Shown here piece after piece: positions 24,461 to 36,392 of a DNA stretch of 64,000 bases (positions are counted from its first letter, which is position 1; every line of letters begins with the position of its first letter). The notes beneath the pieces were generated by a model. That model was given only the letters and a program-made list of their open reading frames with translations. It was not told where the DNA came from and did no database searches. The translations under genes were made by a program, and so were the position numbers. The stretch is from Ottelia alismoides (Eukaryota > Streptophyta > Magnoliopsida > Alismatales > Hydrocharitaceae), in assembly GCA_037367405.1 (NCBI GenBank), contig JAZKJV010007251.1, positions 744,001 through 808,000 of the forward strand, given 5' to 3'.

Positions 24461-25190
24461 AAGATAGAGACAATCTTAGACTGAGGCCATCATCTCTACC
24501 CGCAACAATAGATGAGATAAAGATAATTATAATAGATTCTAAGGACTATGATTTTCTTGTTGAGTTTAAAGATACAGATCTTTTCACAAATTTCCTGGAC
24601 ACTGAAGAGTTCCTTTCCTAGAATGATTCTCTATAAAGCACAATCGACATTAGCTCCCCTGTTGATTATTATGAGTTGTCAGCAGATGGATCCTTTGAGC
24701 TATATTTCGAGGATCAGTCTGAGTTACTTTAGGAGGTATATTTTGATATACGTGAGATACTTTCTTCTGAGATTATTGATGAATACCTCCTGATGAGATA
24801 TGTGATATTTTTGTTGATGAGTTTGCTTAGATCTTTCAGCATCCTCATGAACCATCCCTTTCTGAGGAGAAATTATTAATTGTCGATTTTTCAGAGACAT
24901 TACTTGTTGAGCCTATAATAGCCACGATGGATAGTTCACACAGTGTATATGATCTACCTTCTGCCAGTGTAGTTGCAGAGGTGTTGTAGAGCATATTCAG
25001 ACCCCGCCTAAGCTCCAAGTTTTACCTTCGACGTTGAAGTATGCCTTCCTTGCGGGTACACCCTAAAAGTTTCTTATTTTCATCGGTTCACAGTTGACCG
25101 ATGATCAAGAATCTCGCTTGCTAGAGGTTCCCAAAAGAAACTGTAAGGCAATAGAATGAAATATTTCGGATCTCTGTGTGATTAGTCCAC
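24461..25190 (+). pseudogene. Protease-RT spacer of C
   Basis: Acidic, stop-containing remnant between protease and RT, corresponding to the long spacer usual in Athila-type pol. No domain recognised. The frame at 24548-24793 reads out of phase. Confidence 0.5.
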
Positions 25191-25990
25191 TTTGTGCTCG
25201 CACCATATCTACTTAAAGGATGAAATCAAACCAACCATTGAGTGTCAACACCGTCTAAATACAAATCTCTAGGATGTTATCATCAAAGAGATCAAGAAAT
25301 GGTGTGATGCCGGCTTTATTTATCCCATTTCAGATTCCAAGTGTGTCAGACCATTGCATGCGGTCCCAATGAAATATGGGATTACTATCATGACTGATGA
25401 CCATGGTGAGGATATTCTGACTCGTGTACCCACCTCGTGGTGTGTCTGCGTAGATTGTTAGGGCCTGAACTCAGCTACCAAGAAAGATCACTTTCTACTG
25501 CCCATTATAGATCAGATTATTGAGAGGTTGGCAGGAGGAGTTCTTTTGTTTCTTGCATGGGCACTCGGGATATAACTAGGTTGCAATCGCTCCTGAGGAT
25601 CAGGAGAAAACTACTTTTACTTATCCGTTTGGCACCTATGCCTTAAGATAGATGCCCTTTGAATTATGTAACGCCCCCTCTACATTCTATAGGTGTATTT
25701 TGGTTGTTTTTGCCAACATGGTAGGTAGTTTTTTAGAGGTCCTCATGGAGGATTTCTCAGTCTACGGGGATAGTTTTGGCACATGTCTTGCTCATTTAGA
25801 CCTAGTACTTCAGCATTGTTGTGAGGTAAACTTAGTGATCTCATGAGAGAAGACTCACTTTATGGTGACTAATGGAATTGTATTGGGCCACATCATCTCC
25901 AAACATGCTATGGGGGTTGACCCAACTGAGATTTATGTGATATCCAAGCTAGAGACACCACATAATTTGAAGCAGTTGAGGTCATTCCTA
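25191..25990 (+). pseudogene. Reverse transcriptase domain of C
   Basis: The order is KEIKKWCDAGFIYPISDSK, then a decayed LNSATKKDHFLLPIIDQI, then MPFELCNAPSTFYRCILVVF, then FLEVLMEDFSVYGDSF. This is the gypsy RT fingers-palm order. The [Y/F]-x-D-D box reads L-M-E-D, with the first aspartate codon now GAG at 25748-25750. The motif A region near 25550 is frame-shifted. LGHIISKHAMGVDPTEI marks the thumb. RT would copy element RNA into DNA inside the particle; this copy cannot. Confidence 0.88.
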
Positions 25991-26430
25991 TGTTACATTT
26001 GATTTTATAGGTAATTCAACGAGGACTTCAACAAGATCGTCGGGCCTTTGACTGAGCTTTTATGGAAGGAGATTGAGTTTATAGTTGATGATAAAGTCCT
26101 CCTTACATTTCACTAGATGAAAGACATGGTTACAAGAGCTCCTGTCCTTCAACCACCTGATTGGTCTCTCTCCTTTGAGATCATGACGGATGTGTCAGAC
26201 TATGTAGTTGGAGCAATTTTAGGGTAGAGAAGGGATGTGATACCATTTTCAATTTGCTATGCTAGGAAGACTCTGGATGAAGCACAATGCAACTATACAG
26301 TTTTAGAGAAGGTGATGTTAGCAGTGGTGTTTGATTTAGAGAAGTTCCGCTCATACCTAATTGGTTCACATGTCATTGTCTACACAAATCACACTACCAT
26401 ACGTTATTTATAGGAAATATGCCAAACCAT
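25991..26430 (+). pseudogene. RNase H domain of C
   Basis: LRSFLCYI and FNKIVGPLTELLWKEIEF lead into FEIMTDVSDYVVGAILG, then YARKTLDEAQCNYTVLEKVM, and YTNHTTIRYL. These are the three acidic-site regions of gypsy RNase H; the last D-H pair reads N-H. Stops interrupt the frame. Confidence 0.8.
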
Positions 26431-27929
26431 GCCTTATCACATTGATCCTTCTTCTCCAAGAGTTTGATTTAGAGAATCGAGATAAACTTGGAGTGAAAAA
26501 TATTGTGGCAGATCACCTTTCTTAGATTATAGATACAGAGTCCTCTAAGCAGCTAACACTTCTGATTTCTGAGACATTTCCAAATGAGGATATTTTGTCT
26601 ATTGCCTCACTCCCATGGTGCACTAATGTTGTATACTATATTGTCCCCAAGAAAGTTCCACAAGATTGGCTGAAGCACAAGGTAGACAGATTTTAGTCAG
26701 AAATTTAATTTTACTAGTGGGAGGATCTGTACCTATTTCATGAGGGTGCCGATTGTATATGGAGGAGGTGCATTCCTCAGGAAGAATACACTAGTGTGCT
26801 TGAGCCTTGTCATAGATTAGAGTATGGTTGGCATCATTTGGGGAAGCACGCCACAATGAAGGTACTTCAATGTGGCCTATGGTGGCCAACTCTGTTTAAG
26901 GATGCTATAGATTATGTTCGAGGTTGTACTGATTGTTGGAAAATGGGAGAAACCGTCGGTTCTAAAGATACCATTCATGTAAGATATCCAGATTTTAGAT
27001 GTTTTTGATGCTTGGGGTATAGAATTCATGGGCCCATTTCCTGTCAGTCAGGGATTTCAGCACATCCTTCTTGCTGTGGATTATGTTAGTCGTTGGGTGG
27101 AGGCTATCCCCACCCGAGTCGCTGATAGTCATAAAATAGTTCCTTTCTCATGGACAACATTATTGAACTGTTCAGGATTCCAAAGATACTCATTTTAGAT
27201 GGGGGAAGCCATTTCATAAATAGAGAGGTTAGAAAGCTTGTGAAGGAGTACATCATTAACCTGAGTTGATTCTCCTTATCACCCACAGACTAACAGCTTG
27301 GCAAAGATCTCAAATAGGGATATCAAGATGATACTTTAGAAACTTGTACGTCAAGATAGGAAGAACTGGTCCCAGATGCTTGACTCAGTTCTATGGGTTT
27401 ATCAGATGGCATAGAAGTCTTCATTGAGCATGTCTCCCTATAGATTGGTTTATGGAAAGCATTACCACTAGCCAGTTGAGCTAATCCACAAATCTTTATG
27501 GATACTCTGTATATGCAATTTGGACTATGAGAGATCAGTCAAGAGTAGGAAAGTAGACCTGAATAGATTGCTCGAATTCTAAGATTTTTCCTATGAGAAC
27601 TCACTCATGTATAAGGAGAAAGTCAAGTGTTGGCATGATAGACACACAAGAAATTTGTCCCTGATCAGAAAGTATGGTTGTTTGATGTAAAATTGAAGTT
27701 GTTCCCAGGTAAACTTAAAAGCAAACGGTCAGGACCGTTCATTATTCGAGTTGTGCATGACAATGGTTGTATTATCATATCTGAGTTGTCATCTGATACA
27801 CAACCATTTATTGTGAACGGACAGTTGCTGAAGCCATATCTAGATCATGATACATTCTTGTCAGTGGTTGATTCCATCCATTTGGTATCAAACGATAATT
27901 CTTTGACATCTTCTGCATTTGATACATGA
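26431..27929 (+). pseudogene. Integrase domain of C
   Basis: After a connecting segment, an HHCC zinc region is seen at about 26810-26960 (WHHLGKHATMKVLQ ... RGCTDCWKMG). Core pieces follow: [19 protein letters not shown] in decayed form, and a further region near 27290 with TNSLAK-like remnants. The C-terminal module at 27678-27929 is open (KLKLFPGKLKSKRSGPFIIR), matching the usual LKSRWSGPF segment. Stops and frameshifts abolish function. Integrase would insert the DNA copy into chromatin. Confidence 0.85.
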
Positions 27930-28010
27930 GCTGATAGTCTTTTGTGTATATTCTTTCTTTTTATTCTCTCTTCTTCCATTTTTATCATTCACCACTTTCC
28001 CGTGTGTGTA

Positions 28011-28503
28011 CTATACTTAGGATGTACTCTATCCTAGGTATAGGGGAGCTGAATGACTTGATTTTTTTGTTTCATCACTCTTGTTGTTTTTACCTATACT
28101 TGATCCTTTACCCTAAGTATAGGGGGGAGTCTTGTCGTTAATTTGGTTCATCATTTGATTTTTATTCTTTTTATTCTTATGTTCCCTCGCTTGTCCTTCG
28201 ACTTGTTGTTATTGTTTTTCTATACTTAAGGATCTTTTACCCCAAGTATAGAGGAGGAAAAGTCAAGTTGTTGAGTTTGTACATTCTTTTCCTCAGTCTT
28301 CCCTGCTTGTATAGTCTCTATACTTAGGGTTAGTTGATCCTAAGTATACGGGGATCACTAACTTCTATTCTTATTATTCGTTATTCTTTGAGTCATTGTT
28401 ATGTAGTTTCTTTTCACTTTTCTATACTTAGCACAAGTTATATCTTCCTTTGTGGCTTCATGGTCACTATGAGGACATAGTTTGAGCTAAGTATAGCGGT
28501 GTC
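28011..28503 (+). repeat. Five-hairpin array of C
   Basis: Inverted repeats at about 28011-28045, 28094-28128, 28220-28258, 28318-28353 and 28432-28503. Arms are variants of CTATACTTAGG/CCTAAGTATAG with G-rich tails; the last is the long compound form (GTTATATC/GACATAGT inside). Begins about 80 bp after the pol stop. Confidence 0.9.
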
Positions 28504-28559
28504 GTATATATTATATATACTTTAGCCATAAATCGTACTTTTATTTCTTAATATTATAG

Positions 28560-29290
28560 ATTTTATTTTTAAAAAATGGCTTTGACAAATAATTTGTAAT
28601 ATAGTTTGCAAAAAAACTTTTGTAGAAAGTTTTAAAAAATGCTTTGTAAAATATTTTGTAAAAACTTTTGTAAAATGGTTTTTAAACTATGTGTAAAATG
28701 TTTGTAATTTTTTTAAATTATTTTTGTAAAAATTTTCTAAAATTATTTTGAAAAATTATTTTGTTTCAAAACTGATTTGTAAATTATTTTATGTACATAA
28801 TTATGTATGTTGTACAAAATATTTGTAAAATTTTTGAAAATAAAATGTCCGCAAAAACCTTGATGTAAGATTGTTTATAAAATAATCTGTAAAATGTTTA
28901 TAAAATATTGAAAAGCATTTATAAAACTTTTGTAAAATCTATTGTAAAATATTTTGTAAATGTTTGTAAAATCTTTTGTAGAATGATTTGAAAAGGTTTG
29001 TAATTTTTTTTATAAAATTATTTTTGTAACATGGGATATTAATTACGGGTGTACGTGTTTGTTGTAAAATCCACGTTTGTATAAAATTTGTAATTACTTC
29101 TATTTATGTAAATTAAAAATTGTGTTCTATATCTAATTCTATTATAAACTTTGTATTTAAAACCTGTAAATAAAATCCTCTTATAAAATAAAATCTTGTA
29201 TAAAATTTGTATAATCCTTGTATTTATACTTGTATAAAATCCTTGTAAATATGTACACAATCCTTATTAATCCTTGTAATACATTTAATC
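28560..29290 (+). repeat. Degenerate TTTTGTAAAAT low-complexity tract
   Basis: Many imperfect copies of a 10-12 bp unit close to TTTTGTAAAAT, itself nearly palindromic. Shorter versions follow the hairpin arrays of D (58975-59095) and F (about 45490-45670, reversed). Frame 29039-29260 (-) is a chance frame. Confidence 0.75.
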
Positions 29291-30221
29291 CACTAACTCT
29301 TTTCTTTTATTTTAAAAAAAATCTCCTTTTTTTTCTTTTCTTTTCTTTCAAGAAAAGTTTTTGTTGCATCTGCTTGTGCATTTTTCAGAATGGTATTGAC
29401 ATTTAAACTAGTCTGGAATAAAATCAAGGAATAGAGATTAGTTAAGACCTTAATCCACTTAATTTCATAGGAACCTTATAGGACCTGGTGTTAGGGCTTT
29501 TCAGGTCAAGTGACTTAATTCTTTGAGTTCATAAGGCTATGTTCACATGTCATCTTGATTGGTCTATGTAGAATATTTAACAACACACACATGACCCTTT
29601 AGGCAGTGTCTTAACTTGGACAAGCACTCTATACGTAGATCAACAAAGGTGAGGTGGTAAGGAGGCAACATCCTTTAGCTTGGGGAAACTTACGAGGGGA
29701 AACATTCACAGTCACAATAAGTGGCTAGTATGTCTCAACCGAGTCTAGTGGCGCTAACATCTAATGAAGGGATGTTGTGGGTTGCAATAAAGCTTCAAAA
29801 GAGGGATAGTCTACTGGCTAAAGAAGAAAAACTCTTTATGTACATGCTTCACTTTTACATATATTCAAAAAAAGGAAGAAACAAATATATATTTTCACAA
29901 GCAAGGCATATATTTCAAAGTCCTATATAAGGGAATCCTGCAACTAGAGACTTGGCTACACTGGTCAAGCTCTAAAGATATGTGGTAACCTGAACATATA
30001 ATTGTGGAACTTGTGGGTTGTTGAGTCTTAAATCCTATTCCAAGTAAGGTTCCACCAAACTAATAATCCAAAGGTCTGACCGAGCTCCATAAGTCGGTTT
30101 TATGAAGAAAAGTTTAATAATCAATATTGTTCTAAGTTTTTTATTTTTCCTTTATTCCTTTTCATTTTCTTTTAGTCACTTATTCTTTAAATAAGTGTTT
30201 GCTAAGGGACTAGCAAGGGTA
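29291..30221 (+). other. Conserved 3' noncoding block of C
   Basis: It aligns with 6241-7426 of A and 59310-60361 of D. Shared landmarks are GACATTTAAACTA (29398), ACTTGGACAAGCACTCTA (29614) and GAGGGATAGTCTACTGGC (29799). No coding domain. Confidence 0.7.
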
Positions 30222-30234
30222 AATCATAGGGGGA
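30222..30234 (+). other. Polypurine tract of C
   Basis: AATCATAGGGGGA directly before the LTR start, equivalent to the tract of A. Confidence 0.75.
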
Positions 30235-30723
30235 TAATGAATATGCATTTCATCATCTTTATTCATTTATTTTAGCTTAAAATACCTTATAAAACTATTA
30301 TAAATACCAATAAATCTCTCCATTTATTAACCCAAATTCTTGTATAAATACTTTATATTTATCACTATTTTAACCTGAAATAAATAAATAAATAAATAAA
30401 GGAAAAATAAAGAAAATCAAAAACTATATATATATATATAAATAGGCTTACTTTAACCACGAGAGAAGGTCAAGACTTGTCCTGATTGACAAGGAATAAA
30501 GTAGGGGGAGATAAGGCTTAATCACCAAAATATTCAAGAAAATCAACTCTCATATGTGCATATTCATCACTTGTATATCACTATTTGTATGCTACATATT
30601 TTATACACTATTTTTTCATCCCCAAATTCATTCCAAATAAAATTATTTTCTTCTTGAAACTTGTAAATAAAAATTAGTTGTAAATATTAAAAATAACCGC
30701 AAGAAGTATCATTATACAAGTTT
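30235..30723 (+). repeat. Truncated 3' LTR of C
   Basis: It begins TAATGAATATGCATTTCATC (first dinucleotide TG mutated to TA) and matches 15541 onward for about 490 bp, then breaks off at about 30723, leaving about 3.3 kb missing. Confidence 0.85.
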
Positions 30724-32515
30724 TACTAACCCTCGAATGTTGTGGTTAATTTATAGGAATTAACAATTACATTTTCGTTGCAGTCGGAAATTTTGGATTA
30801 TTTAAAAACCTCTAAATTAATAAATTATCCAATTAAAGTGAGCATTCAATTTTTTACATGGCAAGTCCAAGGTCGATCTCAGGGAGGAAACTGTCTCCTT
30901 AGGTTGATTTATAGTCGATCTAGAGGTTAGATTTTTAGGGAAGCATTTTTTTATATTTTTAAATGCAATTAATGAGTGAAAAACAATTTTAGTGAAGTTC
31001 AGGGACTAAAATATAATGTACGGCCAAATTAAGTCCAAAAATCCTCAAACTAGGCAAGAAGTTGAATTAAGATGAAGTTAGGCGCCTATAGTTTTTTTGG
31101 AATTTTTGGATGCAATATAAATTAATTATGAATAAAATATGTAGAATAGGTGATTTTGAGAAAATTAATTTTAATAAAACCAAACATCAATATTTTCTAG
31201 AGATTAAATTATCCTAAATAGGTCTACGCGAGAGGTATCCAGAATAATTTTTAATTCCTTAAAATTCTAAGTGTGGAATTAATTAAAAATTAATTACTCA
31301 AGGCACTAATTATTTTCTAGTGGCCTCGATATGTATGCAAATGACGTGAAATTTGGGCACTAAAACAACCTAAAATCTACCTATTTTGGATTTTTGGGAA
31401 TTTTTGGAATAACGATTAATATGGATTAATGAACACATAGTGGGAAAAATATGTAGTTTTTCTTAAAAATAATTATATTAAATAACTCATATCTCACAAA
31501 TATATAGAGCATGAATCCTTCTATAATGAGTAATTTTTAAAATGATAAAATGATGATAAATGAGGGTACAAAAAATACGCGAACACAGGGGCCTAAATGA
31601 ATTTTAAAGAAATAAAATGAATTAAAAGAAATGCACATGGTATGAGATGAAATTACCTAAACTCTAGGGTCTTGAGCGTAATTTTCCCAGTACTCATGCG
31701 CCATGCACGTGAGCTCTAGTGGGCGGGAGCTCGTCGTGCGTGGAGGAAGGTCTACGATCGTGACCTGCTGTCAAGGGCGCCTGAACGCAACAGAGAGGTG
31801 GAGTGGGCTGACTACATGGTTGAGGGCGAGCGATCGTCCCTGGAAAGGGCGTTGGTGATATGGCATGGCAAAACGTGAGGCGTCGACAACATTATCGCTC
31901 AAGTCAACGCATGGTCGGTGGAGTTGGTTTGATCCACGACGATGCAGGTTGCTAAAGGTGCGTGCTCCAGATGTGAGAGGAGCTCCATGATGGCGAGGTG
32001 GAGCGGATGGATTCTACTGTTGTACCTGCAAGTGATTAACCAAACTATAAGAAGGGGTTGCATTGGAGTATGATAGGTCGAGGGCAATGTGGTTGTACGT
32101 GAAGGTGGGGACGTGGTTTGTGTGCAAGTCCAGTAGGGACTCAAGGAGAGGGAGCTATGCAATGGTGAACTGCGAAAGGGTAGAGGACCGTGGAAAAGGA
32201 CAGTGAAGTGTAGTGTTCAGAGATGGGGATGAAGGCGAGAGGAGTCAAACGGTGGAATTGAAGGAGAAGAAAAGAAACAAAGGAGAAAGAGAGAAGTAGA
32301 GCATAGGAGAATAAAGAGGAGAAGGGAGAAGGAGGATACCTGGAGAGGATGAGTCTCGGAGCAGGGCTCCGGTCTCGTCTCAATAGTTAGACGTCGGAGT
32401 AGGAGCAGCGGCTGGGCCAACTACAACTCATTTCTTCTTCCTTCAAAATTTGGTTCTAAATCAAAATTGTGAAATCTTTGAACATTTCAATGGTTTCTAT
32501 GGTGAAGGGAAGAAA
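30724..32515 (-). repeat. LTR fragment J, related to the D/F family
   Basis: On the - strand it has CTCC-AGGTATCC (donor-like, 32338) as in F, then a GC-richer stretch, then an AT-rich part with CCTCCCTGAGATCGACCTTGG and CCGACTGCAACG, close to the end part of the D LTR (GACTGCAACGCACTAG near 54397). The LTR start is missing at the right border. Frames 31899-32162, 32141-32383 and 32217-32420 (-) lie in its GC/CT-rich part and are not genes. Confidence 0.55.
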
Positions 32516-34250
32516 TCCCATATCATAAATAATAATCAATATACATCACATATCATTAATGTTTATTATGATACAAATGATCCATATACACCAATATGTA
32601 TGAGATCTTGAATACCTTGACATCTTACACCATTATCAGAGAAGGGTGCATTGGACAATTTCTACTTTTGAATACAATATTCACAAGTATGTAAGTTTCG
32701 AACATTTAGACAATCTAAATTTCAATATCTTACTAGTCCATTAATCTCATCAATAGACATATGTCCAAGATTTGATGCCAGATCATTGTCAAATGATTTT
32801 CATCATCCTATTTATATTAAAGGGTTTAATTTTCAGTATTAGAAATGTTAATGAACCATTCATTAATTTTCTAATTTTGAAGAGTCCTCCATATATTAGA
32901 TTACTATCTGAAATATATCCATCATAAATCTTTAAAATAGGTCTATTCCAGAATTCAGGTTTATTTGCAACATTTAGAAATAAACAAAGAGTGTATTCGA
33001 ATATCTAGGTCATAGAGACATTGTCTAAGACCGAGGGCTCTTCCACTGAAAATATGAAGTCTATCTATCCAATAGATATCATTGCAACAATTACATCAAT
33101 ATCCATGTGGATGACTACTAAACCTTAAGATTAAATTTTCTAGTATTCTAAAACATATGCAACCAATTGCAAGTGTTTCTAGAAGAATGACATACAATGA
33201 TTACACTTTTAATCTTATCCAATAAGAAAGTCAACTAAATGATTAAATGTAGATATAGATTATTCTGATGCACTTTCTGGGTCCTTTCTTAAGGATCCTA
33301 GGTAGACTAGATAGTCCTACTATCAATACACTAGCTTATTGCAGTATTGGCATTCATCCAACTATGTGGATGTCATATGGAAATTACAGAAGTACAATCA
33401 ACTCTTTGACTTTTCTTCTTGCTTGTGTCCAACCCATGTTTCCACTGTGCTCCTTTCATCTATAATCAACCACTGTTTAAGACAAAGGATGTCTTATGCT
33501 GAATTCAAAATATTTCAATATAAGAGTATTTCAACATTTATACATGCTTCATTCAATTCATACAATATGAATAGTTTGAAGCTTCATGAATGACTAGAGT
33601 ATAGATAGTAGAATGATGGCACTCATCATATCTACACGCATCTTAACTCTTAAAGACTTAGGTTCAGGTAGGTACTCAAACATTCTGAGTACATCATCTC
33701 TTATATAGCCACCATTCTGCATGATGCAATGAACATTCATGATTAAATGTCAAGAGAACATATGTATGCCAGAACATTTTCTTAGGTTTTTATATAGGAT
33801 TAATTGACCATTACAATCAACATCGACATGTCACTTCTAAAGTACATTCGACGAAAAATCAAGACTATATAGACATACAGACCCTAGGGTTGTAGTCCTA
33901 ATGTCTATTTAATTGTAATTCCTCATTATTATGATGAGAACTTGCACATTGCAACCACATACATTATGTATCCAACCGCACGTACAATATCATGATCATG
34001 GATCAAAACCATGATATTTTACTGGTCATTATTGAGTATAGTACTGAGTGGGTTTAATGAAGGATTATCTAAAATAAGAAATTTGCATAAATAAATAAAT
34101 ACATGTATATACATTTTACTTTGATTTAGGAATTTTTATATCAAAGTCATCTTGCATTGTCCACATTGAAAGTTCATTCCCTTAACCACTTTTAATGTAA
34201 GAGATATACTTACCATTATATCTCAAGTAAGATCTGGGATCTCCTTTCTT
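32516..34250. other. Interior of K, unassigned
   Basis: AT-rich DNA with no recognised domain on either strand. Short frames at 33268-33465 and 33339-33593 have no motif. Confidence 0.4.
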
Positions 34251-34325
34251 ATATTGTCACATCCCATAATATGAGAACCTGTAACTCAAATGAAAAGAAG
34301 TGGGAACACATTCCACCTTGAAAGT

Positions 34326-34763
34326 CCAAATTGCTTTTTCCAATTTGGTTTTTAACATCCGGGCCCACCACCCCTAAGGTGATGTGGACCCATCGTTAAT
34401 TGAACCAACCGTCAACAGGAATACAACTCGCTATGCACAATCCAATATGACCCCAATAATATAAGTACTCCATATTGGGGTCTCTATGCATAGGTCCTTA
34501 TTCTTTTGAAAAGCAAAGAGACCGATCCAAATGGCTTGTATGCAGGAGCTGTCACTTCGGATAGGCGTATCCGACATACAATCTCTGGCGACAGAATCCT
34601 TTATCTTGACGAGAGACCATGGATGTCACTTATGTGATCCTCCATATCATGTTCAAATTTTAATTAATTATTATGAATCATATTCACATAATAAATTCTT
34701 CAAAGGGAAATAACAACTCTATTCATAATAGAGTGTTTTAATTTTAATTGGATTCCAATTAAA
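34326..34763. repeat. Cluster of perfect inverted repeats in K
   Basis: Four perfect hairpins: CCAAATTG/CAATTTGG (34326-34348), GACCCCAATA/TATTGGGGTC (34449-34482), ACTCTATT/AATAGAGT (34716-34734) and TTTAATTGG/CCAATTAAA (34743-34763). A fifth, GGGCCCAC/GTGGACCC near 34361-34392, has one mismatch. No coding sequence here; the 60-residue frame at 34531 has no motif. Confidence 0.8.
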
Positions 34764-35310
34764 CCAGTCACACTAAATCAATGATCTAGTTAATATTCAA
34801 CAAACATTCTTAATTGTTACTTGAAATATGGTATTATCTCAAATAGGTATTATGTCGAATTTTAATAATTAGAAAAGTACATCATGATTTCTCAAGAATT
34901 ATCCTTTCCCTACGCGCTATCAGGTCCAGTACCGACGGGAGTTGGATAGACCGCACACGGTGCAACTTGCTACCTTAACGCTCCCCGACTAGACACCTAA
35001 TCCACCTCGGGTTAGGATAATGCCAAATCGATCACTTTGTACTTGAGACGATAATTGGTTTATCAACCGAAGTTATACCATATAGTAATAATCAAAACCA
35101 TTATGATTATAAGGAAATTTTCTAAACAAATTCTGAAACCTATTCAAGCAACATGTTTGTTGGAAAGTATATGATGTAACCAATTTGTGATCTATATCAT
35201 ATCTAATCAAGTTGGTTATGGTCAATGTCATTCAAAGAAATAATTATCATCTTTAAATATTTCAAAAATATTCATAAATAATTATCTCAGGAAATTAACC
35301 ATTAATTTCC

Positions 35311-35424
35311 ATTAATTTTAATTGAATGACAATCACAAGGTTCATGATCAAGTATGTAATTTCCAGCAGTGACCCCTACTTACTAAAATTAATTTTAATT
35401 GAATGACAATCACAAGGTTCATGC
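35311..35424 (+). repeat. Short direct repeat in K
   Basis: AATTTTAATTGAATGACAAT followed by CACAAGGTTCATG occurs twice, about 71 bp apart. Looks like a local duplication. Confidence 0.85.
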
Positions 35425-35801
35425 AAAACAAGTTTCTATAGTTTGCTAATTTTATTTAGAAAAGAACCTAGGTGATAATCATACATTTCTAGGCGTTTCA
35501 AAACAGTAACTAACTCCTTAATTACGTCATGATTCGCCATCCCCAAAACAACGGATTTATGTTCATTAAAATGATTATATCTTGAGTTATCGGATTCCAA
35601 ATCACGCAAACTAAAATCTCACTGATTCCTTATCTAATGGAAAACATTATTCAAGTGATAGTTTCGTGTTTAAATTCTTTAAACAGGGCAGAAAATATTC
35701 ACAAATAGGGCTGCAAAAATGAAATGCGATAAAGTTTTTACAATCCCTAATGAGCCCAAGTCTTCCTAAGTTTATGGATCATATCCACAACATCAAACCT
35801 G

Positions 35802-35813
35802 GCTCTTATACCA
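35802..35813 (-). other. tRNA-Met-type primer-binding site of K
   Basis: The - strand reads TGGTATAAGAGC, one base from TGGTATCAGAGC, the initiator tRNA-Met site of most plant copia elements. Confidence 0.65.
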
Positions 35814-36298
35814 CTTTAAGTATATGGGAAGATCCTTAAGCGCATAATGGAAGTGTGAGGATTGCATTCATGCGATCGGGAGCGACTAGTCGCACTAGTT
35901 GCTCGAGGCAGCGAAATTTAAAAAAAAATTATATTGATGAAACCACATGATCCAAGAACACTTCTTGGATCATTTCATCTAAACCACAAACAACTATTAG
36001 GTTTACATCTTGAAGCACGGTTGCAATCGAGTCTCTAAACAAAGAGACCTCCTGTCTCAAGTCCGATCCAATGGAGGAGACGCTTGCAAACGTATTGATG
36101 AGACGTGCTCCTTGCAATCCATGTTGATGATCCAAGCAACAAATATACTTATCTTGCCACACAAGATCCAACATCTTCTTCACTAGCAAGGCACATCGAA
36201 GGAGACGGAGATCCACGAGCGAATACTCTGACAGCATAATGACAATGATGCGGCGATGGCAGCTCCTTCAATGGCTCCATGTTGGACGAACACAATGG

Positions 36299-36337
36299 GA
36301 GAGAGAGAGATGACGTGTAGAGAGAGAGAGAGAGAGG
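36299..36337 (+). repeat. (GA)n microsatellite
   Basis: Interrupted GA run (CT on the sense strand of K), downstream of the TATA box. Confidence 0.85.
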
Positions 36338-36384
36338 TAGAGAGCATATCCGTTAATATATTCGAAGAGCAAGAGGTGACTCTT

Positions 36385-36392
36385 CTTATATA
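36385..36392 (-). promoter_or_regulatory. TATA box in K LTR
   Basis: TATATAAG on the - strand, about 30-80 bp before a CT-rich leader, in the middle of the proposed LTR. Confidence 0.5.

Larger units (their letters stand above)
15541..30723 (+). mobile_element. Element C: autonomous-type Athila/Tat retrotransposon, decayed, 3' LTR truncated
   Basis: It has a 5' LTR, primer-binding site, leader, gag, protease, RT, RNase H, integrase, hairpin array, 3' noncoding block, polypurine tract and the first about 490 bp of the 3' LTR. The gene order PR-RT-RH-IN is the gypsy order. All frames contain stops and frameshifts, so the copy is dead. The 3' LTR stops at about 30723, where LTR fragment J on the opposite strand begins, so the right target duplication is lost. 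Confidence 0.9.

Noticed and set aside
31899..32420. Three - strand frames as a small secreted protein gene
   Set aside because: They lie in LTR fragment J at the place of the GC/CT-rich segment of other LTRs and have low-complexity Ser/Leu composition.
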